DNA of 64,000 bases from Maylandia zebra (GCF_041146795.1 NC_135176.1:19851786-19915785), one strand, 5' to 3'. Positions 47,286 through 57,624 are shown, counted from the first letter of the stretch. Notes: generated by a model not told the origin, from the letters alone. Translations and numbers: made by a program.

Positions 47286-48972
47286 ATGAATATTTTATTA
47301 CACAGTCAGCCATTCCAGAGGCTCAAAAGTAATCGTACAGACATACAAATATAACTGGATTGTTTTAAAAGGTTGTTTGAAAATCATTTGCAGTCATTCT
47401 CTCCCTAAACCCTATATCCAACGGACCAATGTCTTTGTGAAAAAAATTATAGACCTAACTGTACGCGCCCACTCATGTGTGTCTGTGCTATGAGCCATAA
47501 TTTATATTTCTTGTTAAAATATTAAGCAATGAATTTAATTCCTAAAAAAAAAATCAGATGGTACATTTTGAATAAAGACCAGCCTCCGATGTCGTGTTTT
47601 TCTCATCTTGCACTCTATTTGTTGTGGTTAAATGTTTTGACTCGGAGTTTCATCAGAGTCTCCATACGAGCTAAACAAATACCTCATCTCTCTTACTCTC
47701 ACTCTACTGCTCAACTACTGGCAGCTTAGCTTCATCTTCACTGCATTCAAGTGGCCTTCAGCAGGACTGACTGAGAAACATTGTGTGTGCGTTGCAGCAG
47801 GAGGTCAAGGAAAAAAGGACAGAACGTGTGTGTGTGTGTTCATGCAGAAGACATCCTCTCACACGGGGTAATATTTGGACATTTGAAGACTATTTTCATA
47901 ACTTTTCAAGCTGATTCGGCCTCCCACAACTTGTGGTGACCACCCACACAATGACCCTTCACTGCCAACAACAAACATGCACACTCGCATGTTCAAAACA
48001 ACACCAGTGCACACACATCGCTGTGCAAATAGTATGTATGCAGGGCCTTCTTGTTCTTGCACTCTCATGATAAACACGATACATGTCTGCCTCATTGCAT
48101 ACACAAATCAGACTCACTACTAGATGTAAGATGTTTATATATGTGTTTTGTACAATAGGTTACAAAACTTGGACAACTTCAGGGATGATATAACTGGTTT
48201 TAAATGTCCCAAACCACAATGACTGCATTTTTTAATTTATGTCACTAATGTAGCCATAATATAATTCAATAAAGTCATATTTTCAGCCAAAGCTTTTATT
48301 TTTAATCATTATTGTTTCATCAAAACACCTTAAAGTGAGGTTAGATGTTCCAGTTAGCTCTACATCTCTGTCGTGTTTATCTTCTTTTGCTTTGATTTCT
48401 ACTAGATATCAATAAGTAAACATGTTTTTTTTTTATGATTCAGTTGAACATCTATAGATGATCACACGTATCACAAGTACTGTATTGATAGACAGGAGGA
48501 TGGCGGAGGATGACCAATGGATCTTACACAGTGCAAACATACACATGGTGCAAGCGTGTGGATCAGTCACCTGCCGAAAACAAGGAGTAAAATCAATAAT
48601 ATTAGCCGCAGTGACACACAAACACACTCACACACTAAGCCGACTGACTGACTTTAGGATTAAAGCCAGAGTTCATCGAGGATTTCAGAGTGACGGGGCT
48701 TCTCTTCAATGAAAACTGTAAGCACAAGAATCCCAGAGGAAGGGACACTGCTGCATAAACTTGGATGCTGATGATGCACATGACAAAAAAACATGTTTGA
48801 GTTCTTTTTCAATTTTTGCTCCTATAGTTTTGATGGTGTTTTTCCAGTACAGAATAACCATTCATGGTTTATGTATGTACCACACATACACTGCTGCATT
48901 TTTTGGCAACGATTTTCAATTAACACAACCGATTAGCAGTATAAATGTTGGGAATGGTGACAGCCCGTGCAC
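47286..48972. other. Gene-free interval
   Basis: AT-rich sequence with short GT and CA runs (about 47827-47840, 48618-48635). No exon, RNA gene or repeat family was recognised. Confidence 0.45.
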
Positions 48973-49416
48973 AGAAGACTATAGTGGACAAAAATATATT
49001 AGATCCGTAGTGGTTTAGGACTCCCAAAGAGAACGAATTGGAAACAGTTTCGATAAATGGTAGATAGATTCGTTCTTATATAGCACTTTTCTATTCTACC
49101 TGAGCACTCAAAGCGCTGTCCAGGGAGAGTTTTGAAGCTACGGTTTAGAAAAGAGCACTAACTGTCATGTGTTTGAATATTGTTTAATTCCTGAGTCTGT
49201 TCAAGGAAACCTGAAACATTAAGCAGTTGAGGACGTTCCCAAGGATGTCACAGTCTGACGTTTAACATTAAGAATAAAAAGATATTGCCTCCCCGTCGGG
49301 GAATCGAACCCTTTAGCTAAACGGCCTAAACCGTTTCCCATTCATTCTCTATGGTAGTGCTAAACCACCACGGATGTAATATATTTTTGGCCACTACGGT
49401 CTTCCGGCGCTGTTGC
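48973..49416. repeat. Fold-back derivative of the tRNA-Asp repeat unit
   Basis: The left part (48973-49288) is in the same orientation as the units at 53-55 kb: AGAAGACTATAGTGGACAAA, AGCACTCAAAGCGCTGTCC, GAGGACGTTCCCAAGGA. It runs into a truncated tRNA-Asp (49289-49311). The next part (49331-49416) is an inverted copy of the unit start, containing CCACCACGGATGTAATATAT and CGGCGCTGTTGC. The two arms (48973-49052 and 49331-49404) could pair, with about 280 bp between them. Confidence 0.8.
49289..49311 (-). pseudogene. tRNA-Asp 3' fragment
   Basis: The minus strand reads GGGTTCGATTCCCCGACGGG then GAG, identical to the T-arm and acceptor 3' strand of the intact tRNA-Asp genes at 53-55 kb. Everything 5' of the T-arm is replaced by an inverted unit segment. 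A T5 terminator remains downstream. Confidence 0.85.
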
Positions 49417-49419
49417 GAG

Positions 49420-49530
49420 TTTGAGATGCGGCGGCACTTTTAAAAAATCTCCTCTTTTACGTTTCGGGAGAGAAAACGAGTAACTCAACGCTCGCAACAC
49501 ATCCCAACGCTCCTCATTCATTGATCAAAG
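49420..49530 (+). other. Candidate first exon of the 50.3-kb gene
   Basis: The sequence ends TTGATCAAAG|GTAAGAAACG, a strong donor at 49530, after a locally GC-richer stretch free of repeats. An acceptor (TTATCAAG) sits exactly before the ATG at 50299. The link between them is inference, and no ORF is evident in this piece. Confidence 0.35.
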
Positions 49531-50298
49531 GTAAGAAACGTCGTTTGAAATAAGAGTAAACCAACAGAATACATTTACAGGTGTATATTACAGGTAACAG
49601 GCGTGTTGCGATTGCATTTACGAAGCATCCATCGCTCAGTTAAAGACGGTGGGAGTTTATCTACTGTTGTAAAGTGGCACGGTAAAAAATGAATGAACGT
49701 GATCCTTAAATAAATTGCGTGTTTCATTGACGTGTTTTGCCAGTAAATAAACTTTGTAGGTTTCCGACTGCTGTGACACTGACATTACTATAATGTGGTA
49801 CAATTAAATAACCAATAAGTGTCTTGTTATGAGATGACATGCTAAATGACTGAACCTGCTTTAAAAAAATGTATTGCTTTCATGTTGTAATGGTCAGTCA
49901 CCTTATCAATGCGAAAGTCTGTTTTGATATCTCTAACATGAGCAATGCCCACTCGTGTATGAATAAACACGATAGCTTAAATACATATATGTTGTTAATC
50001 TACCAGCAATTCTTATGTGCCATGACTACTAAGCAGTTACCACAAATTTTGCAGATATGCCAATAATCATTCAACCATGAAAGGTTTTTATTTACAGACA
50101 GAACAGTTTGTTATACCTGGAGGAAAAAACACTTTTATCGCAAATGTTGTCAATGTTCTTTCAAATTGAGTCTCGTTATTGTTCTCCTGCATCCTGCTGT
50201 GTAAACCCAGCAGCAAGATTATAACCTGAAATGTCTTTGTTTGTGTTTGGAATCAATTTTGTTTAATATAATTGTTTATTTTTTCACTGCTTATCAAG

Positions 50299-50870
50299 AT
50301 GCAGAAGAAAGTTGCGCCATATCCAGGGAAAATCTCTGTGGTGTTCCGCAAGGGGCCACTTGGATACCTTCTCCAGGACCCGTTAAAAATGACCCCAAAC
50401 TGCAGGACAAGTCTGCACCTGTGAGGGAGGATGCTGTACATCAGAATGCTCTGACTGTCATCTATCAGAGAGGAGGGGATGAGTCTGACATGAAGGAAGT
50501 GCAGGGAGAGTACATTCTGCAGTTTGGAAAGTATAAAGGGAAATCTTTCCGGTGGCTTCTGGGGAAGGATGTCGGGTACACCATGTACCTGATCAAAGAT
50601 CTCCAGAAGGAAGAGGCTGCAGGGACCTCTGTGGAAGAAGGGCATGGCAAGGAGAGCTTGCATTCATTTGTACAGTATGCCCTCAGCTTTACAGAGATAA
50701 AGACTCTTCTGAACTGCAAGACCAGCAGAATGAGTGTTGCTGCAGAAGCCTCTGAGGATGATCAGCTGGTTGGCTTTGGCTCACGAGCCAAGAGCACCTG
50801 GAAGGAGATTCGGGAGTCTCCTTTCTACGAGGCAGAGAGACAAAGATGGGTGGAAGAAAAGAGGAAATAG
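50299..50870 (+). CDS. Unknown protein with FGKYKGKSFRWLL motif; possible frameshift
   Basis: The function is not known to me. From about 50390 to the stop at 50868-50870 the frame reads NDPKLQDKSAPVRED, then GDESDMKEVQGEYILQFGKY and KGKSFRWLLGKDVGYTMYLI, and later LVGFGSRAKSTWKEIRES. This resembles uncharacterised fish proteins with the same GKYKG block. Upstream, a different frame from the ATG at 50299 gives KKVAPYPGKISVVFRKGPLG and YLLQDPLK, which looks more protein-like than the frame in register (CAISRENLCGVPQG). The two would join if the A-run 50385-50389 had one more or two fewer bases. So this is either a gene with a start inside the exon, a spliced form using the CTTCTCCAG acceptor near 50375, or a frameshifted pseudogene. 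It is directly followed by a hAT insertion. Confidence 0.5.
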
Positions 50871-50896
50871 GGGAGAAACTGTTGATATTGTACATA

Positions 50897-51807
50897 TAGG
50901 GCTGCTCAATTAATCGAATTTTAATCTCGATTACGATCTGGGCTTTCAACGATCATTAAAAAAGACTGAGCCGATTATTAGCCCCTCCCTCATGCTTTAC
51001 TCTCGCGCTGCTCCGTGTGGCAAATCGAGAGCACCTCTCTGCATTTCGAACACGTGTCACAACAATTAAGAGCAGCGGTCCCCAACCTTTTTTGCGCCAC
51101 GGACCTGGCAGTTTATGCCCGACAATATTTTCATGGACCGGCCTTTAAGGTGTCGCGGATAAATACAACAAAATAAAACTAGTACCAGTACCGGAAAAAA
51201 AAGATGATTTATTCATAACACATGTGAAAAGACCAAGGAAAACCGAGTAAACGATAAAAACGATAACAAAATAACGCTGAAAACCGATAAAACCCCTGAA
51301 AACACCTGAGCCTCAACTCTCGCGGCCCGGTAACAAACAACTCACGGACCGGTGCCGGTCCGAGGCCCGCGAGTTGGGGACCGTTGATTAAGAGGACCCG
51401 AGGGAAGCTCGGAAAGCTAAACAGAAGTTATTTGGAGAGGAGGGTGACTGCCGTTGGTTGAAAAGAGAGATAAAACAAACTTCAGTGGTGTGGAAACATT
51501 ATGGGTTCGCGGAGTCAGACGTGGATCAAGCAGACATAGTGTGTAAACTTTGCTACGGTGTCGTAGCTGCACCACAGAGCAACACTGCAAAGTTCACTAA
51601 ACATAGATGTTTACATTTTTCATTTATTTTTTATATTGCAAACATTTGCACTGTTATCAGTATTTGCACACTATTTTATATTATTTTTTGACAATCTTTA
51701 AAGTCATTATTCAATACATTGTTAAATAAATATCGTCAAATAATTGAGATCTCAATTTCAGTGAAAATAATCGTGATTATCATTTTTGCCATAATCGAGC
51801 AGCCCTA
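50897..51807. mobile_element. Internally deleted hAT element with BED-finger remnant
   Basis: The ends are TAGGGCTGCTCAATTAATCG and ATAATCGAGCAGCCCTA. An exact 8-bp duplication TGTACATA flanks it (50889-50896 and 51808-51815). Inside, 51458-51600 on the plus strand encodes SVVWKHYGFAESDVDQADIV, then CKLCYGVVAAPQSNTAKFTK and H. This is the Cys-Cys-His part of a BED zinc finger from the transposase N-terminus. The remainder of the transposase is deleted. A second hAT element sits inside at 51075-51386. Confidence 0.9.
51075..51386. mobile_element. Non-autonomous hAT element (312 bp), nested
   Basis: The ends are CAGCGGTCCCCAACC and GTTGGGGACCGTTG. An exact 8-bp duplication ATTAAGAG flanks it (51067-51074 and 51387-51394). 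Its subterminal parts are rich in CGGACCGG/CCGGTCC motifs. It interrupts the leader of the outer hAT element, so it arrived later. Confidence 0.9.
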
Positions 51808-52423
51808 TGTACATAAGATAGTTTTGTTCTAGTTTTGTAATGTTTATTTTGTTTCTATAAATAAACTGATTGTAAATATAAAAATGTGAATAAATTGTGT
51901 TCTGTAAAAATAGCAGCACAGCTCTCTTCTTTATAACCTCTTAGAGTTAACCTGTATGTTTATATACCTGTGTGTGCTCACCATCAGGTAATCAGTTTTA
52001 AAAAGCTGTGAGTGCTGCCCTGAAAGCTTACATATTATTTCTAAATCACTTCATGTAATGATAACAAGCCATCCTTTCTCTAGTGGGGTCTCACAGCTTT
52101 TATCTTTATAATCTTTCTGGTTGATTTGTAATATTAGAAACATGACTGCTGTCTTTTATCTGTTTGACTATACAGCCTGTCTCAGACATGACAACCAGAC
52201 AGTGTCTGAAGTTATCTTTAATACATGCAACACAGCTGGAGATAGTCCAGACACTTTCTCACTTCTGATGATAATATTTTTGGTTTAGGTATTGTTGCTT
52301 TCTGGCTTGAAGCTTATCTACAAAAGCAGTTCAATAAGGAGAGATCATGTGGAAAAAACGAACATGATTTATTGAGATACAGAAATAAATGTAACTGTTT
52401 GGCAGTTAGACTCCAATGACCCA

Positions 52424-52585
52424 TCATAGCAGAAGAAATCTCAGCAGTGACAGGATTTTGCATAAGCCACACCCCAGAGTCAAAATGCTGATAGTAATGA
52501 AGATGAAGATGGAGGCTGGGACAGGGTTCTGAGTGACCACAGTGAGGAGGAGAAAGGAGAGGAGGCGGGCTGCATGGCTGCGGAT
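52424..52585 (-). CDS. Candidate terminal exon of a small membrane protein
   Basis: On the minus strand a good acceptor (CTTCTGCGTTTCAG) precedes 52585. In phase 0 the next 53 codons read IRSHAARLLSFLLLTVVTQN, then PVPASIFIFITISILTLGCG and LCKILSLLRFLLL, then stop. A hydrophobic stretch of more than 20 residues suits a membrane segment. A minus-strand AATAAA follows at 52373-52368, about 50 bases after the stop. No upstream exon was identified and I do not recognise the protein, so chance is possible. Confidence 0.25.
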   Translation of the reverse strand: MRSHAARLLSFLLLTVVTQNPVPASIFIFITISILTLGCGLCKILSLLRFLLL

Positions 52586-53442
52586 CTGAAACGCAGAAGC
52601 AGAAGAGCAACAGATTTAAACCATGCTCGGTGAAGGCAGGCAAGAGCATGACTGGAATAAAGTAATGATGTCAGTACTGAGTTTGTGCTGGAAAATGAAT
52701 AGATATAAACTAACAGTTTATAGTTTTAGCTTTAGTCTTTGTATTAAAAGTTGGATGTGTGCATAATTGTAGACTATATGTCTGGTATGTATCATCTCAA
52801 AACTGTGATGATACAGATTAGTCTGAGTTATGTAGTAATGCAGGAAAATTGTTCCACAGGCCATAACACTATATAATATAAACAAAATGATAATCAAATA
52901 ATAAGAAAAAGCAAAGTGAAAAATAAATGTTACCCACAATAAGTAAATTGAAAATGGTGTTTAACTTTTGATAATGTAACACAACCTTTGTCCCAACCAG
53001 GACTCGAACCCGCGCTCAGACAGTTCAGTGTAAAAAAAAACCCCAAACTCTTTTTTTTTTCCCCCAATGCCCGAAAAGCTGCCATTTGATTGGCTGTTTC
53101 TCCGTTTAACCTATACGCGATGGGCCAACTCTATCCACAGTGGGCTAGTATTGCCGTTTCCCCGTTTTGATACGTTAAGTTGTGCACGCCTGTAATGTAT
53201 ATGACGTTTTATGGTAGATGGATTAGTTCTTATATAGCACTTTTCTTTTCTACCTGAGCACTCAAAGCGCTGTCGAGGGAGAGTTTTAAAGCTACAGTTT
53301 AGAAAAGTTCAGTAACTGTCATGTGTTTGAATATTGTTTGATTCCTGAGTCTGTTCAAGGAAACCTGAAACATTAAGCAGTTGAGGACGTTCCCAAGGAC
53401 GTCACAGTCTGACGTTTAACATCAAGAACAAAAAGATATTGC

Positions 53443-53514
53443 CTCCCCGTCGGGGAATCGAACCCCGGTCTCCCGCGTGACAGGCGGGGATACTCACCAC
53501 TATACTAACGAGGA
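53443..53514 (-). tRNA. tRNA-Asp(GTC), copy 1
   Basis: The 72-nt minus-strand sequence begins TCCTCGTTAGTATAGTGGTG and ends GGGTTCGATTCCCCGACGGG then GAG. This is the canonical vertebrate cytosolic tRNA-Asp. The anticodon GTC is the complement of 53479-53481. The A and B boxes are intact, the acceptor stem pairs TCCTCGT with ACGGGGA, and a T5 Pol III terminator lies 8-13 bases downstream (AAAAA at 53430-53434). CCA is not encoded, as is normal. Confidence 0.96.
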
Positions 53515-54091
53515 AGGTGACATCGGACTCGTATGTTCCAGGACCGATCGTGACTCAACTATGTCCACAGTGGGATAGTATTGCCGTTTCCCCGTTTTGA
53601 TACGTTAAGTTGTGCACGCCTGTAATGTGTATCAAGTGTTACGTGCAAATAATAGCGGACAGAGATTATAATGACTAGAAGCCTCAACGCAGAGTTCTCT
53701 ACCGTCAACGAAAGAGACAAAACATCTTTCAAAACAACCATAATGAACGTATCACGTATAAACTACAACAGCGCCAGAAGACTATAGTGGACAAAAATAT
53801 ATTACATCCGTAGTGGTTTAGGACTCCCATTCCCAAGAATTGGAAACAGTTTCGGTAAATGGTAGATAGATTCGTTCTTATATAGCACTTTTCTATTCTA
53901 CCTGAGCACTCAAAGCGCTGTCGAGGGAGAGTTTTGAAGCTACGGTTTAGAAAAGAGCACTAACTGTCATGTGTTTGAATATTGTTTAATTCCTGAGTCT
54001 GTTCAAGGAAACCCTGAAACATTAAGCAGTTGAGGACGTTCCCAAGGACGTCACAGTCTGACGTTTAACATCAAGAATAAAAAGTTATTGC

Positions 54092-54163
54092 CTCCCCGTC
54101 GGGGAATCGAACCCCGGTCTCCCGCGTGACAGGCGGGGATACTCACCACTATACTAACGAGGA
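54092..54163 (-). tRNA. tRNA-Asp(GTC), copy 2
   Basis: Identical in the tRNA body to copy 1, with intact internal promoter boxes and a T5 terminator downstream (AAAAA near 54078-54082). Its 5' flank differs from copy 1 (GTGTCATCGGACTCGTATGT, then TGCAGTACCGATCG) and matches copy 3. Confidence 0.96.
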
Positions 54164-54705
54164 AGGTGTCATCGGACTCGTATGTTGCAGTACCGATCGT
54201 GACCCAACTATGTCTTCAGCGTGGTAGTATCTCTGTTTCCCTCGTTTTGATATCAAGTTTTACGTGTAAATAATAGAGATTATAATGACTAGAAGCCTCA
54301 ACGCAGAGTTCTCTACCGTCAACGAAAGAGACAAAACATCTTTCAAAACAACCATAATGAACGTATCACGTATAAACTACAACAGCGCCAGAAGACTATA
54401 GTGGACAAAAATATATTACACCCGTAGTGGTTTAGGACTCCCATAGAGAAGGAATTGGAAACAGTTTCGGTAAATGGTAGATAGATTCGTTCTTATATAG
54501 CACTTTTCTATTCTACCTGAGCACTCAAAGCGCTGTCCAGGGAGAGTTTTGAAGCTACGGTTTAGAAAAGAGCACTAACTGTCATGTGTTTGAATATTGT
54601 TTAATTCCTGAGTCTGTTCAAGGAAACCTGAAACATTAAGCAGTTGAGGACGTTCCTAAGGACGTCACAGTCTGACGTTTAACATCAAGAATAAAAAGTT
54701 ATTGC

Positions 54706-54777
54706 CTCCCCGTCGGGGAATCGAACCCCGGTCTCCCGCGTGACAGGCGGGGATACTCACCACTATACTAACGAGGA
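54706..54777 (-). tRNA. tRNA-Asp(GTC), copy 3
   Basis: Identical tRNA body, boxes and terminator to copy 2, including flanks on both sides. The pair is the youngest duplication of the array. Confidence 0.96.
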
Positions 54778-55319
54778 AGGTGTCATCGGACTCGTATGTT
54801 GCAGTACCGATCGTGACCCAACTATGTCTTCAGCGTGGTAGTATCTCTGTTTCCCTCGTTTTGATATCAAGTTTTACGTGTAAATAATAGAGATTATAAT
54901 GACTAGAAGCCTCAACGCAGAGTTCTCTACCGTCAACGAAAGAGACAAAACATCTTTCAAAACAACCATAATGAACGTATCACGTATAAACTACAACAGC
55001 GCCAGAAGACTATAGTGGACAAAAATATATTACACCCGTAGTGGTTTAGGACTCCCATAGAGAAGGAATTGGAAACAGTTTCGGTAAATGGTAGATAGAT
55101 TCGTTCTTATATAGCACTTTTCTATTCTACCTGAGCACTCAAAGCGCTGTCCAGGGAGAGTTTTGAAGCTACGGTTTAGAAAAGAGCACTAACTGTCATG
55201 TGTTTGAATATTGTTTAATTCCTGAGTCTGTTCAAGGAAACCTGAAACATTAAGCAGTTGAGGACGTTCCCAAGGACGTCACAGTCTGACGTTTAACATT
55301 GAGAATAAAAAGATAGTGC

Positions 55320-55391
55320 CTCCCCGTCGGGGAATCGAACCCCGGTCTCCCGCGTGACAGGCGGGGATACTCACCACTATACTAACGAGGA
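55320..55391 (-). tRNA. tRNA-Asp(GTC), copy 4
   Basis: The tRNA body is identical to the others. The 3' trailer has one change (CACTATC in place of CAATATC) before the T5 terminator, and the 5' flank reads GTGTCACCGGAGTCTTATGT. Its unit is the last complete one before the inserted element at 55722. Confidence 0.96.
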
Positions 55392-55721
55392 AGGTGTCAC
55401 CGGAGTCTTATGTTGCAGTACCAATCGTGACTCAACTATGTCCACAGTGGGATAGCCTGTAATGCATATCAAGTTTTACGTGCAAATAATAGCGGACAGA
55501 GATTATAATGACTAGAAGCCTCAACGCAAAGTTCTCTATCGTCAACGAAAGAGACTAAACCTCTTCCAAAACAACCATAATGAACGAATCATGTATAAAG
55601 TCGAAACAGCGCCAAAAGACAATAGTGGACAGAAATATATTACATCCGTAGTGGTTTAGGACTCCCATAGCGAAGGACTTGGAAACTGTTTCGGTAAATG
55701 GTAGATGGATTAGTCCTTATA

Positions 55722-57503
55722 CAGTGGCGGAGCGGGGGGGGGGGGGGGGGGGGGGGGGGGTGGCTTACTGGGCTTAAGCCCGGGTTGTTTTTTCAGAAGC
55801 CCGGGGTCTTTTGGAGTGTATGAACATAAGGAGCTTCTTTCAAAGAAAAAACTCTGGTAAATGTTATTTCATATATTATGCTTTGTATGTTGTTCAGTAT
55901 ATTTCTATGCAAAACAAGAGGAATTTCAATACACAGTATATTCACAATTTAAACCAGATATTTACATACACTTTATGGAAAACGCAAGAACATTTTTTTT
56001 CTGTACAACATCAATTTAGAGTAAACTTGTTTTGTTTTGGATAAATAAATATTGAAATATCTTTTGAATTAGTTAAATGTCAGAATAAAGAGAGACAGGG
56101 CTGTCTATTTTTTGTCACCTTCATCAAATTTAGGAGTACATGTACACTAAGTTTATTGTTAATTAATAAGAAAACTTCAGACGATTCCATTCTGAGCTGA
56201 AGAAGCTTCTGATAGGTTAGTAGAGTCCATGTGAGTAAATTGGTGGCACACCTGTGGATGCATATAAGGCAAAACACAGAGCCTGTTTCTTCGAAATGGG
56301 AAAATCAGACTGCAGGTCATAACTTCTTACCTGAAGTTCAGTTCACCTGACACTCGGACCGGCGGCTGCCTCGGGTCTCTCCTCCTGCCTCCCCTTCCCT
56401 CATCCACCTGCTGGCCTCTGTGGAAGCCCCGCCATAGCCACCACCAAACAACTGAGTTATTTTTACACATCGACCTGCATCTGGCCAATCCACCACCTCT
56501 CATTGTTCATGCCATTACAAAAAAAAAAAAAAAAAAGTCACTGGGCATATGCCCGGTATGCCCGATGGCCAGTCCAGCTATGTTAACCTGCAACCAAATC
56601 TGCAGCTCCATACAGCAATGTTACGACTTAGATTACATCTTATAACTCATAACTCTTATGTTAGCTGCCCTCAGTAGCATACTGTCTGATATATTCAACG
56701 GCTGCAATAATTCTTTAAGTGTAATTTTTTCCTTGGTATTCTAATTTCACCGAAGTTTACTAAACTCAACAAACTTAATATTACTTACCTGGACATTTAT
56801 TCTGTTCTCATTTTCTTTCACTGAAAAATTGTTTCCTGTAGTGCCGTCTTTCGTGCTTGGCTCTCCTACCTTTGCTAACTACCTTTGCTAACATGATGCA
56901 CATAGCGCAGAAGCCGATGCTGCATTCACTTACATTCGGATATCTGAGCTTCACCGTGAAAACATAATCGGACATTTGATATTTGATTGAATTTTATTGT
57001 TTTGCCTTTGGGGTGGCACCTGGAGTGGCCAGTCTGGTTGGGGGTGGCCTGTGCCCCCCCAGGCCACCCCGCTGGACACACCACTGGTGGAAGGCAACAA
57101 CTGAAAATATGAAATAAACACACATGTAAGCTGAGACTCTCTAAAGAGACAGAGTTGTTGTTTGGCTTTTCATTTCGCCATTTGTTGATTCACTCGAAGA
57201 GCAAGTAATGTAATATGGGTCAAGTGATCTGTTTGACATCAATCTTTTGTGATACACCATCATATTTGCATTATTTGTACAGTACGAATGATTTGCCTTG
57301 GTACCTGGTCAAACTTCAGTTCTCCTCTGTCTGCCTGGCTGCGCTTCTCCAAGAGCGCACTCGCAGTGCTTCAAATATTGTGTGTAGTTTTTGTTTTGTC
57401 AGCCAGGCATCTAACTATGAAAAAAATACACTCCAAAAGACCCCGGGCTTCTGAAAAAACAACCCGGGCTTAAGCCCAGTAAGCCACCCCCGCTCCGCCA
57501 CTG
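55722..57503. mobile_element. 1.8-kb inverted-repeat DNA element inserted in a tRNA-Asp unit
   Basis: About 90 bp at each end are inverted copies: CAGTGGCGGAGC, a G-run, then TGGCTTACTGGGCTTAAGCC and CGGGTTGTTTTTTCAGAAGC on the left, mirrored at 57414-57503. Inside are two further GC-rich pieces of similar style: GGGCATATGCCCGGTATGCC near 56543, and a CCAGTCTGGTTGGGGGTGGC region with a CACCACTG end near 57025-57086. This suggests a composite of related elements. No transposase ORF was found. About 190 bp of the tRNA unit is missing at the insertion, so no clean target duplication can be seen. Confidence 0.75.
55734..55760. repeat. 27-base poly-G run
   Basis: An uninterrupted G run inside the left terminal repeat of the 55722-57503 element. 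The right terminal repeat has only five C at the mirrored place (CCACCCCCGCTCC), so the run expanded after insertion or is poorly determined by sequencing. Confidence 0.95.
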
Positions 57504-57566
57504 GTTAAGGACCTTCCCAAGGATGTCACAGTCTGACTTTCAACATTATGAATGAAAACGTATTGC

Positions 57567-57624
57567 CTCCCCGTCAGGGAATCGAACCCCAGTTTCCCGC
57601 GTGACAGGCGGGGATACTCACCAC
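57567..57624 (-). pseudogene. tRNA-Asp pseudogene, 5' truncated
   Basis: The minus strand retains the anticodon arm, variable loop, T-arm and 3' acceptor strand of tRNA-Asp. The 5' acceptor strand and first part of the D-arm (beyond 57624) are replaced by unrelated sequence. There are substitutions in the T-stem and acceptor 3' side (GTCAGGG, CCCCAGT, GTTTCCC on the plus strand), and the terminator is reduced to TTTT. Confidence 0.9.

Larger units (their letters stand above)
53213..55721. repeat. Tandem array of about 614-bp units, each with a tRNA-Asp gene
   Basis: Unit starts (GGTAGATRGATT) lie at 53213, 53861, 54476, 55090 and 55700, giving periods of 648, 615, 614 and 610. Each unit has an inverted SINE-like tail (CTTATATAGCACTTTTCTAT, AGCACTCAAAGCGCTGTC), a spacer and a minus-strand tRNA-Asp. 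A block with AAGCCTCAACGCAGAGTTCT and ACAACAGCGCCAGAAGAC follows. Units 2 and 3 are almost identical, including their 5' tRNA flanks, so they arose by recent duplication. The fifth unit is cut at 55721 by a large inverted-repeat element and resumes in degraded form at 57504-57775. Confidence 0.93.

Noticed and set aside
52994-53032. Minus-strand sequence ending GGGTTCGAGTCCTGGTTGGG that looks like a tRNA 3' half
   Set aside because: The T-stem does not pair properly and no anticodon or D-arm could be fitted upstream; left as a possible tRNA relic only.
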